Assembly (NCBI RefSeq): GCF_000236905.1
Contig: NC_016520.1
Span: 930,001 to 994,000 of the forward strand
Direction of reading: 5' to 3'
Length of the DNA: 64,000 nt
DNA from: Tetrapisispora phaffii CBS 4417
Lineage: Eukaryota > Ascomycota > Saccharomycetes > Saccharomycetales > Saccharomycetaceae
The notes under the pieces were generated by a model. It saw only the letters and a program-made list of their open reading frames with translations. It did no database searches and was not told the origin of the DNA. The position numbers and the translations under genes were made by a program. Shown here piece by piece: positions 38,944 to 52,545 of this stretch. Each line of letters opens with the position of its first letter. The first letter of the stretch is position 1.

Positions 38944-40911
38944 ATGGAAACTCCAGACAATAAGGTTTCCAGGCTTAAAAATTTTGCTGCTATAAATACC
39001 AATTTCCATAAAGGTTCAGAGGCTAGTTTGTCCGCAGAAATAGGTTCTGGTAATCATGATTTATTAAATGATCCAAATCTAATCGAAGACTATTCAGATA
39101 TTGTAAAGCATAAGATTGACACCGAAGGTAGTGTCAGCGGTAGTGTTGTGATTACTCCAACTTCTAATGCTTCTCCTTTAAAAATGTTAAGTGATCAAGT
39201 AGCTCAACAAATGCTAGTTGAAAATGATTTAAAGGAAGAAACTCAAGAAGATTTTGATGATTTGGCAAATACATATAACTATTCTGATTCTGATTTCGAA
39301 GATAACTTAGAGAAGAGATTAAAAGACATGGATATAAATAATAGTGATTACGATGGTAATGTAGGTGAAGAAATTCCGCTTGACTTTGATTCACCTAATA
39401 TTAATGATAATGGACAAGATATCAGTTCATCAGAATATGATTTCGATATTAACAACGGTGATCAAGAACCTCTTGATATTGAAGTTAAAAAAGTAAACGC
39501 TAATACATACGCAAATAATGATGACGATGATAGCGCAAGTGATACTGGGGAAGTAGAGTTAGAAATTACAGAAGATGATAGCTACGAACAATTGCCGCCT
39601 CCTAAAGAATTAGACCCAGAGAAGCTTTACGCCCTTTATACATTTGATGGACCAGACCCTTCCCATTGTAAATTAGAACAAGATGAAGCATGTGTTTTGT
39701 TGAATGATCAAGATTCATATTGGTGGTTAGTTAGAAAATGCAAAGACAACAAAATTGGCTTTGCACCTGCTGAAATTTTAGAAACGTTTCCAGAAAGATT
39801 AGCAAGATTAAATTGTTGGAAAAATGAAAATATGACGGTTGAAGGAGACACTAACGTCTCGGTTAATGACTCTATCGATCTATCTAATGGTCAATTATCA
39901 GATAGTGATAAAAATGATTCAAAGCTTTATAAGACTTCTGATAAGTCTAAATCCGTTAGCTTTAGCAATGTGATCAACTATGCAGAAAGAATAATTGAAC
40001 AAACTACTATAGACGGTGACGTTATGGATGAAGAAGATGGTAATGCTGAAAACATTACATCTCGCGATAAATACTCCGAAGGTAATATTAACGACTTGGA
40101 TGATGATATGACTGATGTAGTCAGTGATGTCTCCTTTGCAACAGGGCCTTTGACACCATTGAATATTCGTAAGACCAGAGAAACGAAAACAGTGCATGAT
40201 TCGAATAGTAAAAGATTAGATGTAATATCAGCCAAGTATAAATTTAATAAAGTCGATGAAATTGAAAAAACTGAAAGTGGTTTTGTTAATGATGATGAAC
40301 AACTGCATAAAATATTTGAAGCACCCACTTTGCCTTTCAATAATAATAAATTACATAAATCAAATTCAGATTACTCGATATCAACGATAGGCGAATACTC
40401 TCCCTCATCATCGGAGATGACAAATGATTCTCCTAAAATAACTGACAATGAATTCAAGACAGACACATCAAGATTGCCATCTTCAAAAGCTATCAAGGGT
40501 ATATCTGGTCTAGTCGATGGAGATGAAGATGAAAATGATAAAGAGGAGGGGGGAGAAGAAGACAGAGAAGGAGAAATGACTCCGACATCTCCAAAAGCAT
40601 CACAAGCATCAGATGATTTAAATGAGACTAATGTATCGAATGCTAATATTGCCGATATAAGTAAAGATAAAGGTTCCAACACCAATATCAACAATTCATC
40701 AACAAATGTTTCGTATATAGATGACTTTTACATGGAATCAGAAAAAATACCATCAACTATTAGTATTAGTAGCACCTATTCGCCTTCTAACTCGTCCCCA
40801 AGTCATAAATCTGATAAAAATAATCAACATCCACTAATTGAGAATTTATATAACCCAATTTTTAATAAAATGGATGCATTGTTGAAATTGATAGACGATA
40901 TTGAGCAATAA
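38944..40911 (+). CDS. BUD14: Bud14-like SH3 protein, Glc7 phosphatase regulator
   Basis: A 655-aa cortical protein; in yeast Bud14 binds the Glc7 phosphatase, controls formins and polarised growth. An acidic N-terminus is followed by an SH3 domain near 228-290 (KLYALYTFDGPDPSHC through NDQDSYWWLVRK and GFAPAEILE), then the extension FPERLARLNCW. KSVSF near 335 fits the RVxF-type Glc7-docking consensus. The rest is acidic and Ser/Asn-rich. Length is close to S. cerevisiae Bud14 (707 aa). In S. cerevisiae this gene lies on chromosome I, so its place beside KAP104 reflects a different gene order. Confidence 0.85.
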   Translation: METPDNKVSRLKNFAAINTNFHKGSEASLSAEIGSGNHDLLNDPNLIEDYSDIVKHKIDTEGSVSGSVVITPTSNASPLKMLSDQVAQQMLVENDLKEETQEDFDDLANTYNYSDSDFEDNLEKRLKDMDINNSDYDGNVGEEIPLDFDSPNINDNGQDISSSEYDFDINNGDQEPLDIEVKKVNANTYANNDDDDSASDTGEVELEITEDDSYEQLPPPKELDPEKLYALYTFDGPDPSHCKLEQDEACVLLNDQDSYWWLVRKCKDNKIGFAPAEILETFPERLARLNCWKNENMTVEGDTNVSVNDSIDLSNGQLSDSDKNDSKLYKTSDKSKSVSFSNVINYAERIIEQTTIDGDVMDEEDGNAENITSRDKYSEGNINDLDDDMTDVVSDVSFATGPLTPLNIRKTRETKTVHDSNSKRLDVISAKYKFNKVDEIEKTESGFVNDDEQLHKIFEAPTLPFNNNKLHKSNSDYSISTIGEYSPSSSEMTNDSPKITDNEFKTDTSRLPSSKAIKGISGLVDGDEDENDKEEGGEEDREGEMTPTSPKASQASDDLNETNVSNANIADISKDKGSNTNINNSSTNVSYIDDFYMESEKIPSTISISSTYSPSNSSPSHKSDKNNQHPLIENLYNPIFNKMDALLKLIDDIEQ

Positions 40912-41585
40912 AAAAGAGGATTTTATTCATTTGAAATTTTCATTATGTTCTCACTACAATATTTTAGTTGCCATTAACTACCTAAAAACGCACAGAACAG
41001 GTATCATTTTTAAAAATCACTGATATCTATAAACCATTGATCATTTATACACATACATTTATACACATTCATTTAATATAATAGATATTTTGCATATATT
41101 AATTAAACTCAAACAATGACCATATATATTTCTTCCTTTACAAAACGTTAGTTAAAGCTACTTGCACATGAGAATAAAGTTTAACATACTTTTGAAATTT
41201 TCCCTGAAACTTTAATCAGACATCTATTACAAGTGTAATCTTATACTCAACATCAAGTTACATTGATTATCGACATATTCTATAACAAGATAGGCACTAG
41301 TCATCTATCCAGTTTAAACCTATTCAGAAGCGGTTCGTATCGAACGAGTTTCTTATTTGCCGATGCCTATGCAGATTGCCGATTTCTAAATAATTGCAAG
41401 AAAAATTTGGTGAACAAAATGAAAAGTTACAGATGAAAATATCTGATCAATGAAGCTTGAACTCACTTGTATAAGAGATGGTGGAGTCATTACATACTTT
41501 TTATTGTGCTAAACTCTTGATAATATTAGATAGTGTTTTTTAAAGAAGAAATACTGTGAAACTACAGACATAAAACGTATTAAAA
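40912..41585. other. BUD14-KAP104 intergenic region
   Basis: 674 bp of AT-rich spacer and KAP104 promoter with no recognised motif. Confidence 0.4.
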
Positions 41586-44327
41586 ATGAGCACCAGTTGG
41601 ACCCCAGATGGTTCATCAATTCATCAATTGGCGACTCTGTTGAAAAACTCGATGTCTCCTAATCCTAATGAAAGTACTACTGCTTTGGATTCTTTGAAAA
41701 GCTTCCAATTACAACCTGAATTTTTTAATTATCTATGTTACATTCTAATTGAAGGTGAAACTAGTGAGGATCTAAAAGCACATTTCTCTGTTGTTGATTT
41801 ACAAAATAATAGAGCAACTGCAGGTATGTTGTTAAAGAATTCCATGTTAGAAAAAGGTGGTTTTGTTAAAGGCAACCACAACATTGATTACGTAAAATCT
41901 CATATCATTCATGGTTTATACAATTCTAATAATTATTTAGTATCAAATGTTACTGGTATTGTGATTACTACTCTATTCTCAACATATTATAGACAACATA
42001 GAGATGATCCAACAAGTATGCAATTATTATCTCAGTTACTAAAATTGATTTCAAATGGTAATGAAGCTAGTGCAAAAGCTTTATCTAAGATTATGGAAGA
42101 TAGTGCTCAATTTTTCCAATTGGAATGGGCAGGTAATGTTAGACCGATGGAATTTTTGGTGGAAAACATAATGAAATTTATCTCAGGTCCACAGTTTTCT
42201 CCAGTCATAAAAGCCGAATCCATAAAATGTATCAATAATATAATCCCATTGCAAACCCAAGCATTTATTGTAAAAATAGATGAATTTTTGAATAACATTT
42301 TTTCGCTAGCGCAAAGTAGTGAGGATGATCAAATAAGATCACAAATATGTGTTAGTTTTGCAGTTTTATTGGAATTTAGACCAGATAAGTTGGTTGACCA
42401 TCTTTCCGGTATTATTCAATTTACATTACATATTATTGGCTCTGTTGAGGATGAAAAAGTTGCTATCGAAGCCTGTGAGTTTTTATATAGTTTTGCAACA
42501 AGCCCTAATATGCCAGAACATTTGGTACAACCATTTATAAATGATATTGTCCCAGTGTTATTAGCAAAGATGGTTTATAACGAAGATAGTATATTAACTT
42601 TTGAAAATTCCAATGAAGACGATGCTTTCTTAGAAGACAAAGATGAAGATATTAAACCTATTGCACCACGTATCGTTAAAAAAAGAGATGGTAATGATGC
42701 TGGCGATAATGAAGATGATGCAGACGATCATGAATTTGGAGATATTGATACTGAATGGAACTTAAGAAAATGTTCTGCTGCAACTTTAGATGTTATTACT
42801 AACGTCTTACCACAGCACGTCATTTCTATTGCCTTCTCTTATTTAAGAGAACATTTAACATCAGAAAAATGGTATGTCAGAGAAGCTACTGTTTTAGCCT
42901 TGGGTGCAATGGCAGATGGTGGTATGAAATATTTTGATGACCAATTGCCATCGTTGATCCCATTTTTAATAGAACAAATGAAAGATGACTGGGCCCCTAT
43001 TAGAAAAATGTCATGTTGGACTTTAAGCAGATTTTCACCTTGGATTTTAAAGGATCATACTGAATTTCTGTTACCTGTCCTTGAAGCTATTCTTATCACT
43101 TTAGTTGATAAAAAAAAAGATGTGCAAGAATCTGCAATTAGTAGTGTAGCTGTATTTATTGAAAATTGTGATGCAGAAATTATTGAAACATTATTATACA
43201 ATGAATTGTTACAAAGTTTTGGGAAGTGTTTTGCTGTATACAAGAAGAAAAACTTGCTTATCCTGTATGATGCAGTTGGCAGGTTTGCTGAAAAGGTTGA
43301 ATTAGATGACTCGGCTATGCAAATAATTTTACCTAATTTAATTTCAAAGTGGACTGCCTTACCTGATAATGATAAAGAATTATGGCCATTATTAGAATGT
43401 TTATCTTGTGTGGCTACCTCTCTTGGCGATAAATTTATGCCTATGGCTCCAGAGGTTTATGGAAGGGCGTATAAAATCTTATGCAACTGCGTTGATTTGG
43501 AGATCAAGTCTCAAAACGACCCAACAGTACAAGTTTCAGAAAAAGATTTCATCATCACATCTTTGGATATGATCGATGGTTTAGTCCAAGGTTTAGGAAC
43601 TGCATCTCAAGAATTATTGTTTCCTCAAGTAACAAATGACACTACACTATTACAAGTAATGGTTCACTGTTTACAAGATCCTGTTCATGAAGTTAGACAA
43701 AGCGTTTTTGCACTTTTAGGGGACATTGTGTATTTTTACAATCCACAAATACTTTCAGGAACATTGGCTCAATTTCTAAAATTCATTGGCACAGAGATTA
43801 TGCATAATGATGATGTTGATGGTGTGCCTGCATTAATCAATGCAATATGGAGTTTAGGTTTGATTAGTGAAAGGATAGATTTGAAGAATTATATAATAGA
43901 TTTATCACGTGTAATCCTAGACTTATTCACAAACACTACAATAGTTTTGGATAGTTCAGTAACTGAAAATATCGCAATCACCATTGGTCGCATGGCATTG
44001 ACTCATCCGGAGGTATTCACATCAGGTGTCTTCTGTTCTGATGCAATTTGGAATAAATGGTGTGAGTCTGTTAAGGATTTAGATATCCTTGAAGAAAAAA
44101 CATATGCCTATATGGGTTTCATCAAAATTGTAAATATTACAGGTGATCAAGTTTCTATGTCCGATAACACTCTATCCGAACTTATTAAAGGATTGTCGAA
44201 GGATGTAGAAGTATCAATGTTCTCTGAAGACGTTTTATCATTATTGATGAAGTATGCTTCAAAAATCCAAACATTGAAATTAACACCCGATGAGCAAATG
44301 TTCCTACAGCAATTTTCCTCTAACTAA
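41586..44327 (+). CDS. KAP104: Karyopherin Kap104 (transportin)
   Basis: A 913-aa importin-beta family receptor that carries PY-NLS cargoes such as mRNA-binding proteins into the nucleus. It is built of HEAT repeats, visible as repeated helical pairs through the length. An acidic loop near 336-391 (DEDIKPIAPRIVKKRD and following Asp/Glu run) is the Ran-dependent cargo-release insert. WYVREATVLALGAMADGG and DDWAPIRKMSCWTLSRF are typical transportin repeats. Length matches the S. cerevisiae protein (918 aa). KAP104 adjoins GAL7 in S. cerevisiae; here 14 kb with other genes separates them. Confidence 0.96.
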   Translation: MSTSWTPDGSSIHQLATLLKNSMSPNPNESTTALDSLKSFQLQPEFFNYLCYILIEGETSEDLKAHFSVVDLQNNRATAGMLLKNSMLEKGGFVKGNHNIDYVKSHIIHGLYNSNNYLVSNVTGIVITTLFSTYYRQHRDDPTSMQLLSQLLKLISNGNEASAKALSKIMEDSAQFFQLEWAGNVRPMEFLVENIMKFISGPQFSPVIKAESIKCINNIIPLQTQAFIVKIDEFLNNIFSLAQSSEDDQIRSQICVSFAVLLEFRPDKLVDHLSGIIQFTLHIIGSVEDEKVAIEACEFLYSFATSPNMPEHLVQPFINDIVPVLLAKMVYNEDSILTFENSNEDDAFLEDKDEDIKPIAPRIVKKRDGNDAGDNEDDADDHEFGDIDTEWNLRKCSAATLDVITNVLPQHVISIAFSYLREHLTSEKWYVREATVLALGAMADGGMKYFDDQLPSLIPFLIEQMKDDWAPIRKMSCWTLSRFSPWILKDHTEFLLPVLEAILITLVDKKKDVQESAISSVAVFIENCDAEIIETLLYNELLQSFGKCFAVYKKKNLLILYDAVGRFAEKVELDDSAMQIILPNLISKWTALPDNDKELWPLLECLSCVATSLGDKFMPMAPEVYGRAYKILCNCVDLEIKSQNDPTVQVSEKDFIITSLDMIDGLVQGLGTASQELLFPQVTNDTTLLQVMVHCLQDPVHEVRQSVFALLGDIVYFYNPQILSGTLAQFLKFIGTEIMHNDDVDGVPALINAIWSLGLISERIDLKNYIIDLSRVILDLFTNTTIVLDSSVTENIAITIGRMALTHPEVFTSGVFCSDAIWNKWCESVKDLDILEEKTYAYMGFIKIVNITGDQVSMSDNTLSELIKGLSKDVEVSMFSEDVLSLLMKYASKIQTLKLTPDEQMFLQQFSSN

Positions 44328-46218
<1,891 letters not shown>

Positions 46219-46456
46219 AGAATTCTTACAGAAAGAAAAAAGATCATTTAACACAACCTAGCATAACACAAAACTCTCGGCGGAACCTAAACACTAAAGA
46301 ATTGCATTATTATCAACATAGGGAATTGCTATTATCCAGAAGCATTTTAGTCGTGTATAGATACATACACTGTATATATCATAATTAATAGAAGAAGAAG
46401 AAAATCATACAATAATTTCGAGGTTGAGAATTTAGCTAAATACGTGTATAGAAACT

Positions 46457-47392
46457 TTAAAAGATGTATGGGATCAGAAATTGTCTTCTGGTGCCATACT
46501 TCTTATTCTTCTTCTGTGCCCAAAAATACATTTGCGTAGCAGAGACAATTAAGAAAATCATTGAGAAAAGGTTTAATTTACTTGCAACAGTAAACCAAAT
46601 CCAAGCCCAAACTTCGAAAGTATAGTTTGGAGCAACAAATACATTAAAGACACCTTCATTGATTGGTACACGCTTAGTAGCATTGCCCAATTTCTTTTGA
46701 GCGTCGCCCCAAGTTCTTAATTTGATATGAATGTATAGATTCCAACCCTCGAACAAACAGAACAGAGCGACAATCAAAGATAGATTAGAGAGACCGATTC
46801 TTGAATAAATAGAATCGATAGTCATATCGTCAAGAATGTAACCATAACCAAAGTAAGACAAAGCAATAGCACCATTTAATACCCAATAATGAAAAGTATT
46901 TTTGAATAAATTAAAGAATGGCATGGTGGATTGAGAGAAACTATGAACAAATAAGGATTCGAATTCTCTCTTCAGGTAATGCAGCATGACCATCGAATAA
47001 AGGACTTTATTTAACGACGGATCGTACTCCTTGTTCGCGTTAGATATCTTTCCCCTAATGGATTCATTAGCAGCTAACCCATAGAGTAATGAATGGATCA
47101 AAATTGGACCTACGTATTCCAATACGAACACCAATCTCCATGAAATTTGAGGACCCAAATCTTTGACGAACAATTCCGTATCGGCATTGTTGATTGTTGT
47201 TCTCAAGATGTCATCGGAAACAATTGGTACTTGTTTAGTTCCTTCGCTGTAGGTTAATCTTAAACGATTCGAGTTGATGTTTTTATTTTTCTCAGAAACG
47301 ATTTGCAATAATTTGCTTAGAGTGACATCATTTGAGATTTCCACTTCGGTATCCTTTAAAGACTTACTACGAGATTTGATTACACTAACCAT
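46457..47392 (-). CDS. TSC13: Very-long-chain trans-2,3-enoyl-CoA reductase (Tsc13)
   Basis: A 311-aa ER membrane enzyme for the last step of very-long-chain fatty acid elongation, feeding sphingolipid synthesis. A soluble ubiquitin-like N-terminus (about 1-75) is followed by several membrane segments of the steroid 5-alpha-reductase family. The PNYTFEVWAWIWF motif near 255 holds the active-site tyrosine region. It ends in a Lys/Arg-rich tail with FLIPYIF. It is convergent with CDC7 and divergent from NOP1, as in YDL017-YDL014. Confidence 0.95.
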   Translation of the reverse strand: MVSVIKSRSKSLKDTEVEISNDVTLSKLLQIVSEKNKNINSNRLRLTYSEGTKQVPIVSDDILRTTINNADTELFVKDLGPQISWRLVFVLEYVGPILIHSLLYGLAANESIRGKISNANKEYDPSLNKVLYSMVMLHYLKREFESLFVHSFSQSTMPFFNLFKNTFHYWVLNGAIALSYFGYGYILDDMTIDSIYSRIGLSNLSLIVALFCLFEGWNLYIHIKLRTWGDAQKKLGNATKRVPINEGVFNVFVAPNYTFEVWAWIWFTVASKLNLFSMIFLIVSATQMYFWAQKKNKKYGTRRQFLIPYIF

Positions 47393-48112
47393 TGTGTTAT
47401 CTTTTCCCCCTTTGTCTGTGGTATCCCTTAAAATGAAATAAAAATGAAACTAAATAGAGCTGCTGCTGTCTTTTCAAAATATGTAGCCGCCAATGAGGTC
47501 TTCTATTGTTACTGGTAAGGAAATGATTTTCTTTAGAATCTCAATGATCACTCGCTTCTTAACATTAAATAAGTTTTATATAAATAGCAGTATATATATC
47601 CCCCGTGTAACAGAGTGGAATATAATATTCTCCTATTTTTTGACACTATGTGATGGCATCAATGATCATCTATTAATTCTTGTTTATTTTCATCTGTTCT
47701 TGTTTAGTGTTTCCTTTCTTTTTGCTACAGTGGAAAGGGAAAAAATTAGCATTGGTGTGTCGTTTTGAGCTGATATAACAGAGAAAGAGACGCAAAAGAA
47801 TTAGGCATGCATTTACGTGTCTCGTGACAAGAAATCAAGATCACGTGCTTGTATTCCAAATCTTTGTTTTCTCTCTCTCTCTCTGTCTCTGTGTTGTGTG
47901 TGCTGGGAGTGGTGTTTCTTCTGGGTTACACAGTTTGTTCATTGCGCTTTTGGAAGAAAAAAAGAAAAATTTTCTGTCTTGGTTTTCTCTTTTACAGTAT
48001 GTACGCTCTCGTATGAAGAGATCGTAATGTTGCCATGTTCTAAAGTTTCAATTGAAAAATGGAATATGAAAAATTATGATGAGGAAAAATACCCATCGTG
48101 AAAATTTAACTG

Positions 48113-48121
48113 AAAAATTTT
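48113..48121. promoter_or_regulatory. RRPE motif of NOP1
   Basis: AAAAATTTT matches the ribosomal-RNA-processing element (Stb3-type), 287 bp upstream of the NOP1 ATG and close to a PAC element. Confidence 0.7.
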
Positions 48122-48131
48122 TTTTGTTAAG

Positions 48132-48139
48132 CTCATCTC
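48132..48139 (-). promoter_or_regulatory. PAC-like motif of NOP1
   Basis: CTCATCTC reads GAGATGAG on the minus strand, one base from the PAC consensus GCGATGAG. PAC with RRPE is the usual signature of ribosome-biogenesis genes. Confidence 0.65.
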
Positions 48140-48257
48140 ATCAAGTTTTATTGTATAATTTATAGTTATTTCTTTTGTCAATATATATATAGACAGAGGT
48201 ATACTTATATATTAACTCTCTGGTTTTATTTTTGTACTAGATCAAGAAAAAGATTAA

Positions 48258-49424
<1,167 letters not shown>

Positions 49425-50167
49425 GAAATGGAATCATAATTAAACCTGTAGCAAAAACAAACTATCAGGGTTTGTGATGCTGGGCTCGTTTTTTAATAAT
49501 TCATTCATTTTTCATATCAAACATGATTTACTTTATACATCATCACACTTATTAAAGTAACACAATCCTTGTACCATAGATCTAACAGTACTTATTTAAT
49601 TATTGTATATAAGTAAGTAAAGATAATTTTAGAAAACAAAGAAAGTAAAAATATTGAAACTCAATGACAAGTGTAATATCGTTCATTCCGTAAATTATAT
49701 TGGTCTGATTCTTAGAAGAGCAATCTTCATCGAAGTAGGTAGATAAAATTCAAACAAAAGAACCGTGTTTTTGTATAACCTTGGTTATACAGCTTACATT
49801 GAACTATCGATATTAATACTTAATAGTAACGCAAACCTTTTATAAGAATTAAGAACCTAATAGATATATGTATATGATCGTTGACAGCTTTCATAGTATA
49901 CTGATAATTTTATATGCGGACTTTTTAGTGAAAAATTGCGCGCCGATGATTTAATGAAGTGTTACCAACGCTTACAATATATTCAAATATATAACGATGT
50001 AGACCATATATAAATGCTGGTGTTAAGATGAATTATATTATTAGTAATTTATCGTAAAATATATCTACCTTCAATAGGAAGTATAGATAAGTATTAAACA
50101 ATACCACTGTAGTTGTTTATATCTTTGAAGGCAAAAGTATTGATGGAAGACGAGATAGTTTAACAAA
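49425..50167. other. NOP1-SLX5 intergenic region
   Basis: 743 bp of AT-rich spacer with no recognised gene or motif. Confidence 0.4.
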
Positions 50168-52162
50168 ATGCATGTAACTAATGGTGAGATGCTACGACCT
50201 GCAGATGATTTCGTAACTATTGTCAGCGATTTTGAACATGAACCTCGGATCCAAAGTGTCAACAATAATGATAATCAAGTGACTTCAACTGCAGGTAGTT
50301 CAAAGTCGACAATAATAGAACATAGTAATGATGATCATCATGACGATAATGATGATGATGAAATTGGTATTATTAGTGAACGTGTAAATTTTGATACTGC
50401 TAATAATGATAATATGGATGATCTGTCGGTGATAAATGAAAGGGAGGTTGTAGATTTAGATAGAGAACCTGAAATTACATCAGTTGCTAACAATACAAAT
50501 GATGATGATTTGATGATTGTAGGTGAACAGGTTATTGAAAACCCTCATATATTATTAAATTTACCTGGTGGTAGGACCTTTGAACTAAGTACTACTACTA
50601 ATGATTTGCCGTTTAGGAGTTCATTTGAAATGCTACAGAATTTAGGAAGAAATATCAATCTTGCGGGACAGGATTATATGAATTTGACGGATTCAACAAG
50701 TCCCATAAGAATAGTACCTAGTGTGAACACTCCAGAAACTGAAGGTATCTTAAATAATACAAGGACTAATCAAAATATTTCAGGAAGATTGAGTAGACAA
50801 CCCAGAATGCCATCAAGGAGAGAAATCAGAGCAAGAAACATACGAAATCTTAGAATAACACGACAAAGAAACAGGCTTAATAGATTTGAAGCTCAGAGAA
50901 GAGAAAGAAAAAAAGCATTCAGAATAAACCATCGTAGATTCATATTTAGGCCTGAATTTTTGAGATATTATCCTGATGAAATCAAACCGTTATTTTATCA
51001 ATCTCCTGATATTGATACCTTTTTCAATCAAGCAAACATCATAATTGATAGATATCATTTTGACAAACAAATTTTGAAAGACATTTTCATTGAGTTTAGG
51101 TATGGTTTGGACCATGGCCTCTTTGATTTACCTGGTTTAGTCACAGGCTATTCTGATGAAGGATTTATTAGATTATGGTATGACTTTAATTACGATGATC
51201 TTAACGATTTTGAAATTCATTCCAATTCATTGAATATGTTAGAAATGTTTGTTAATGAAGAACACTTGGAAACTAACACAAATAGAGTTAGACCATATGA
51301 TGCTGATTACCAATTTCCGAATAGAAATAACGGACTTTATGATAGAGCTATAACGACATCTATTAGCTCAGACTCTTACCCAAGTGCAATGCAGGGCCTG
51401 TTTGTAAATAGTAATGACTTTGGATATGCACAAGCTGGAGAACAGGAAACACAAGATTTAATTGCAATGATTCAAGAAAGAGAAGAAAGAGAACACGATA
51501 TTAGAACACGTAAATTTACAAAGAAGAATGAAAAACTTCAGCAGTTAATAAGGGAAAAAGCTAAAACTATTCCAGAAGGTTATAGTTCATCATTTAGTAC
51601 TGAAGTTCCTGTTAAATTGATTGATAAACAGGATAAAAATGGTAATAATGTTATAATGCTTGAAGAACAACAGGTAGAAGTTGATGATGAGTTTGGTAAT
51701 AAAAAAAATGAATCAGTCATTGAAGTACCCGTGTGTTGCCTGTGTGGAGTAGAACTTGGTATTGGAATACCAGAAACTTTTGCTGGAATCAGTGCAGAAG
51801 ATAAAAAATTGGAGTGTTTTAAAGACATTGCTACAAAATATGGGTTTAGTTGCCCTTATCAAACAATGGTAAGACCTACAGAGCTGGACAGAGATTTATC
51901 AAGAAGAACCTTTATATCAAATTGTGGACATGCATTCTGTGGGAGATGCTATAATAGGATTCATTTGGCTAAAGCAGAAACTAAAAAAAATAACGGTAGA
52001 GATATAACTAATAAACTAACAAGGCTTTCGCAAAGCAACAGAATTTCGCCAGTAATCCTTGGAAGCTTAAATCCTGATAATTATGGACCTAAAATTTGTC
52101 CTGGATCTGATTGTAAATATCAAATTAGAGCGAGGACAAAAATGAGAGAAGCATACTTCTAA
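50168..52162 (+). CDS. SLX5: SUMO-targeted ubiquitin ligase subunit Slx5
   Basis: A 664-aa partner of Slx8 in the ligase that ubiquitinates SUMO-modified nuclear proteins. The N-terminus has several short hydrophobic SUMO-interacting-like motifs next to acidic residues (DFVTIVSDF, EIGIISE, DLMIVGEQVI). A basic Arg-rich stretch lies near 215-260. The C-terminal RING-type domain (about 521-655) has CCLCGVELG, CGHAFCGRCYNR and CPGSDCKY. Length is similar to S. cerevisiae Slx5 (619 aa). Its place after NOP1 matches YDL014-YDL013. Confidence 0.93.
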   Translation: MHVTNGEMLRPADDFVTIVSDFEHEPRIQSVNNNDNQVTSTAGSSKSTIIEHSNDDHHDDNDDDEIGIISERVNFDTANNDNMDDLSVINEREVVDLDREPEITSVANNTNDDDLMIVGEQVIENPHILLNLPGGRTFELSTTTNDLPFRSSFEMLQNLGRNINLAGQDYMNLTDSTSPIRIVPSVNTPETEGILNNTRTNQNISGRLSRQPRMPSRREIRARNIRNLRITRQRNRLNRFEAQRRERKKAFRINHRRFIFRPEFLRYYPDEIKPLFYQSPDIDTFFNQANIIIDRYHFDKQILKDIFIEFRYGLDHGLFDLPGLVTGYSDEGFIRLWYDFNYDDLNDFEIHSNSLNMLEMFVNEEHLETNTNRVRPYDADYQFPNRNNGLYDRAITTSISSDSYPSAMQGLFVNSNDFGYAQAGEQETQDLIAMIQEREEREHDIRTRKFTKKNEKLQQLIREKAKTIPEGYSSSFSTEVPVKLIDKQDKNGNNVIMLEEQQVEVDDEFGNKKNESVIEVPVCCLCGVELGIGIPETFAGISAEDKKLECFKDIATKYGFSCPYQTMVRPTELDRDLSRRTFISNCGHAFCGRCYNRIHLAKAETKKNNGRDITNKLTRLSQSNRISPVILGSLNPDNYGPKICPGSDCKYQIRARTKMREAYF

Positions 52163-52545
52163 TGGGAAGCTGTAACTGATATAATGTATAGTCTTAATAA
52201 CCGCATGTATTGATATACACTTATATATCAGAACAGTAAGCATCACTTCACATTTTATTTCAACGTAGGCGCAATTTCATTCCTTTAGTAATTTTTTTTT
52301 TTTCGTCAAAATTTATTTCGATTGAACCATAATTGCCATTTTTTCTAACGCAATATTTGTATCTCATTAACAAATTGTTTGTGTAAGGTACATAAAAATG
52401 TGTGTAATGAAATACAAATAATATAATTACAATTGATATTGGAGTTTCTAACATTAATAAAATATTTTTTATATAATTGATTGAGTTCTCTCAGTTATTG
52501 TTTTGTGCAAGTAGATCGAACTATTGGATTTAGATATATGATACC
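52163..52545. other. SLX5-MNN2 intergenic region
   Basis: 383 bp of AT-rich promoter DNA. No motif was recognised. Confidence 0.4.

Noticed and set aside
47493..47768. 91-codon ATG-led frame between TSC13 and NOP1
   Set aside because: It lies in the divergent promoter region, with no protein-like features or known counterpart.
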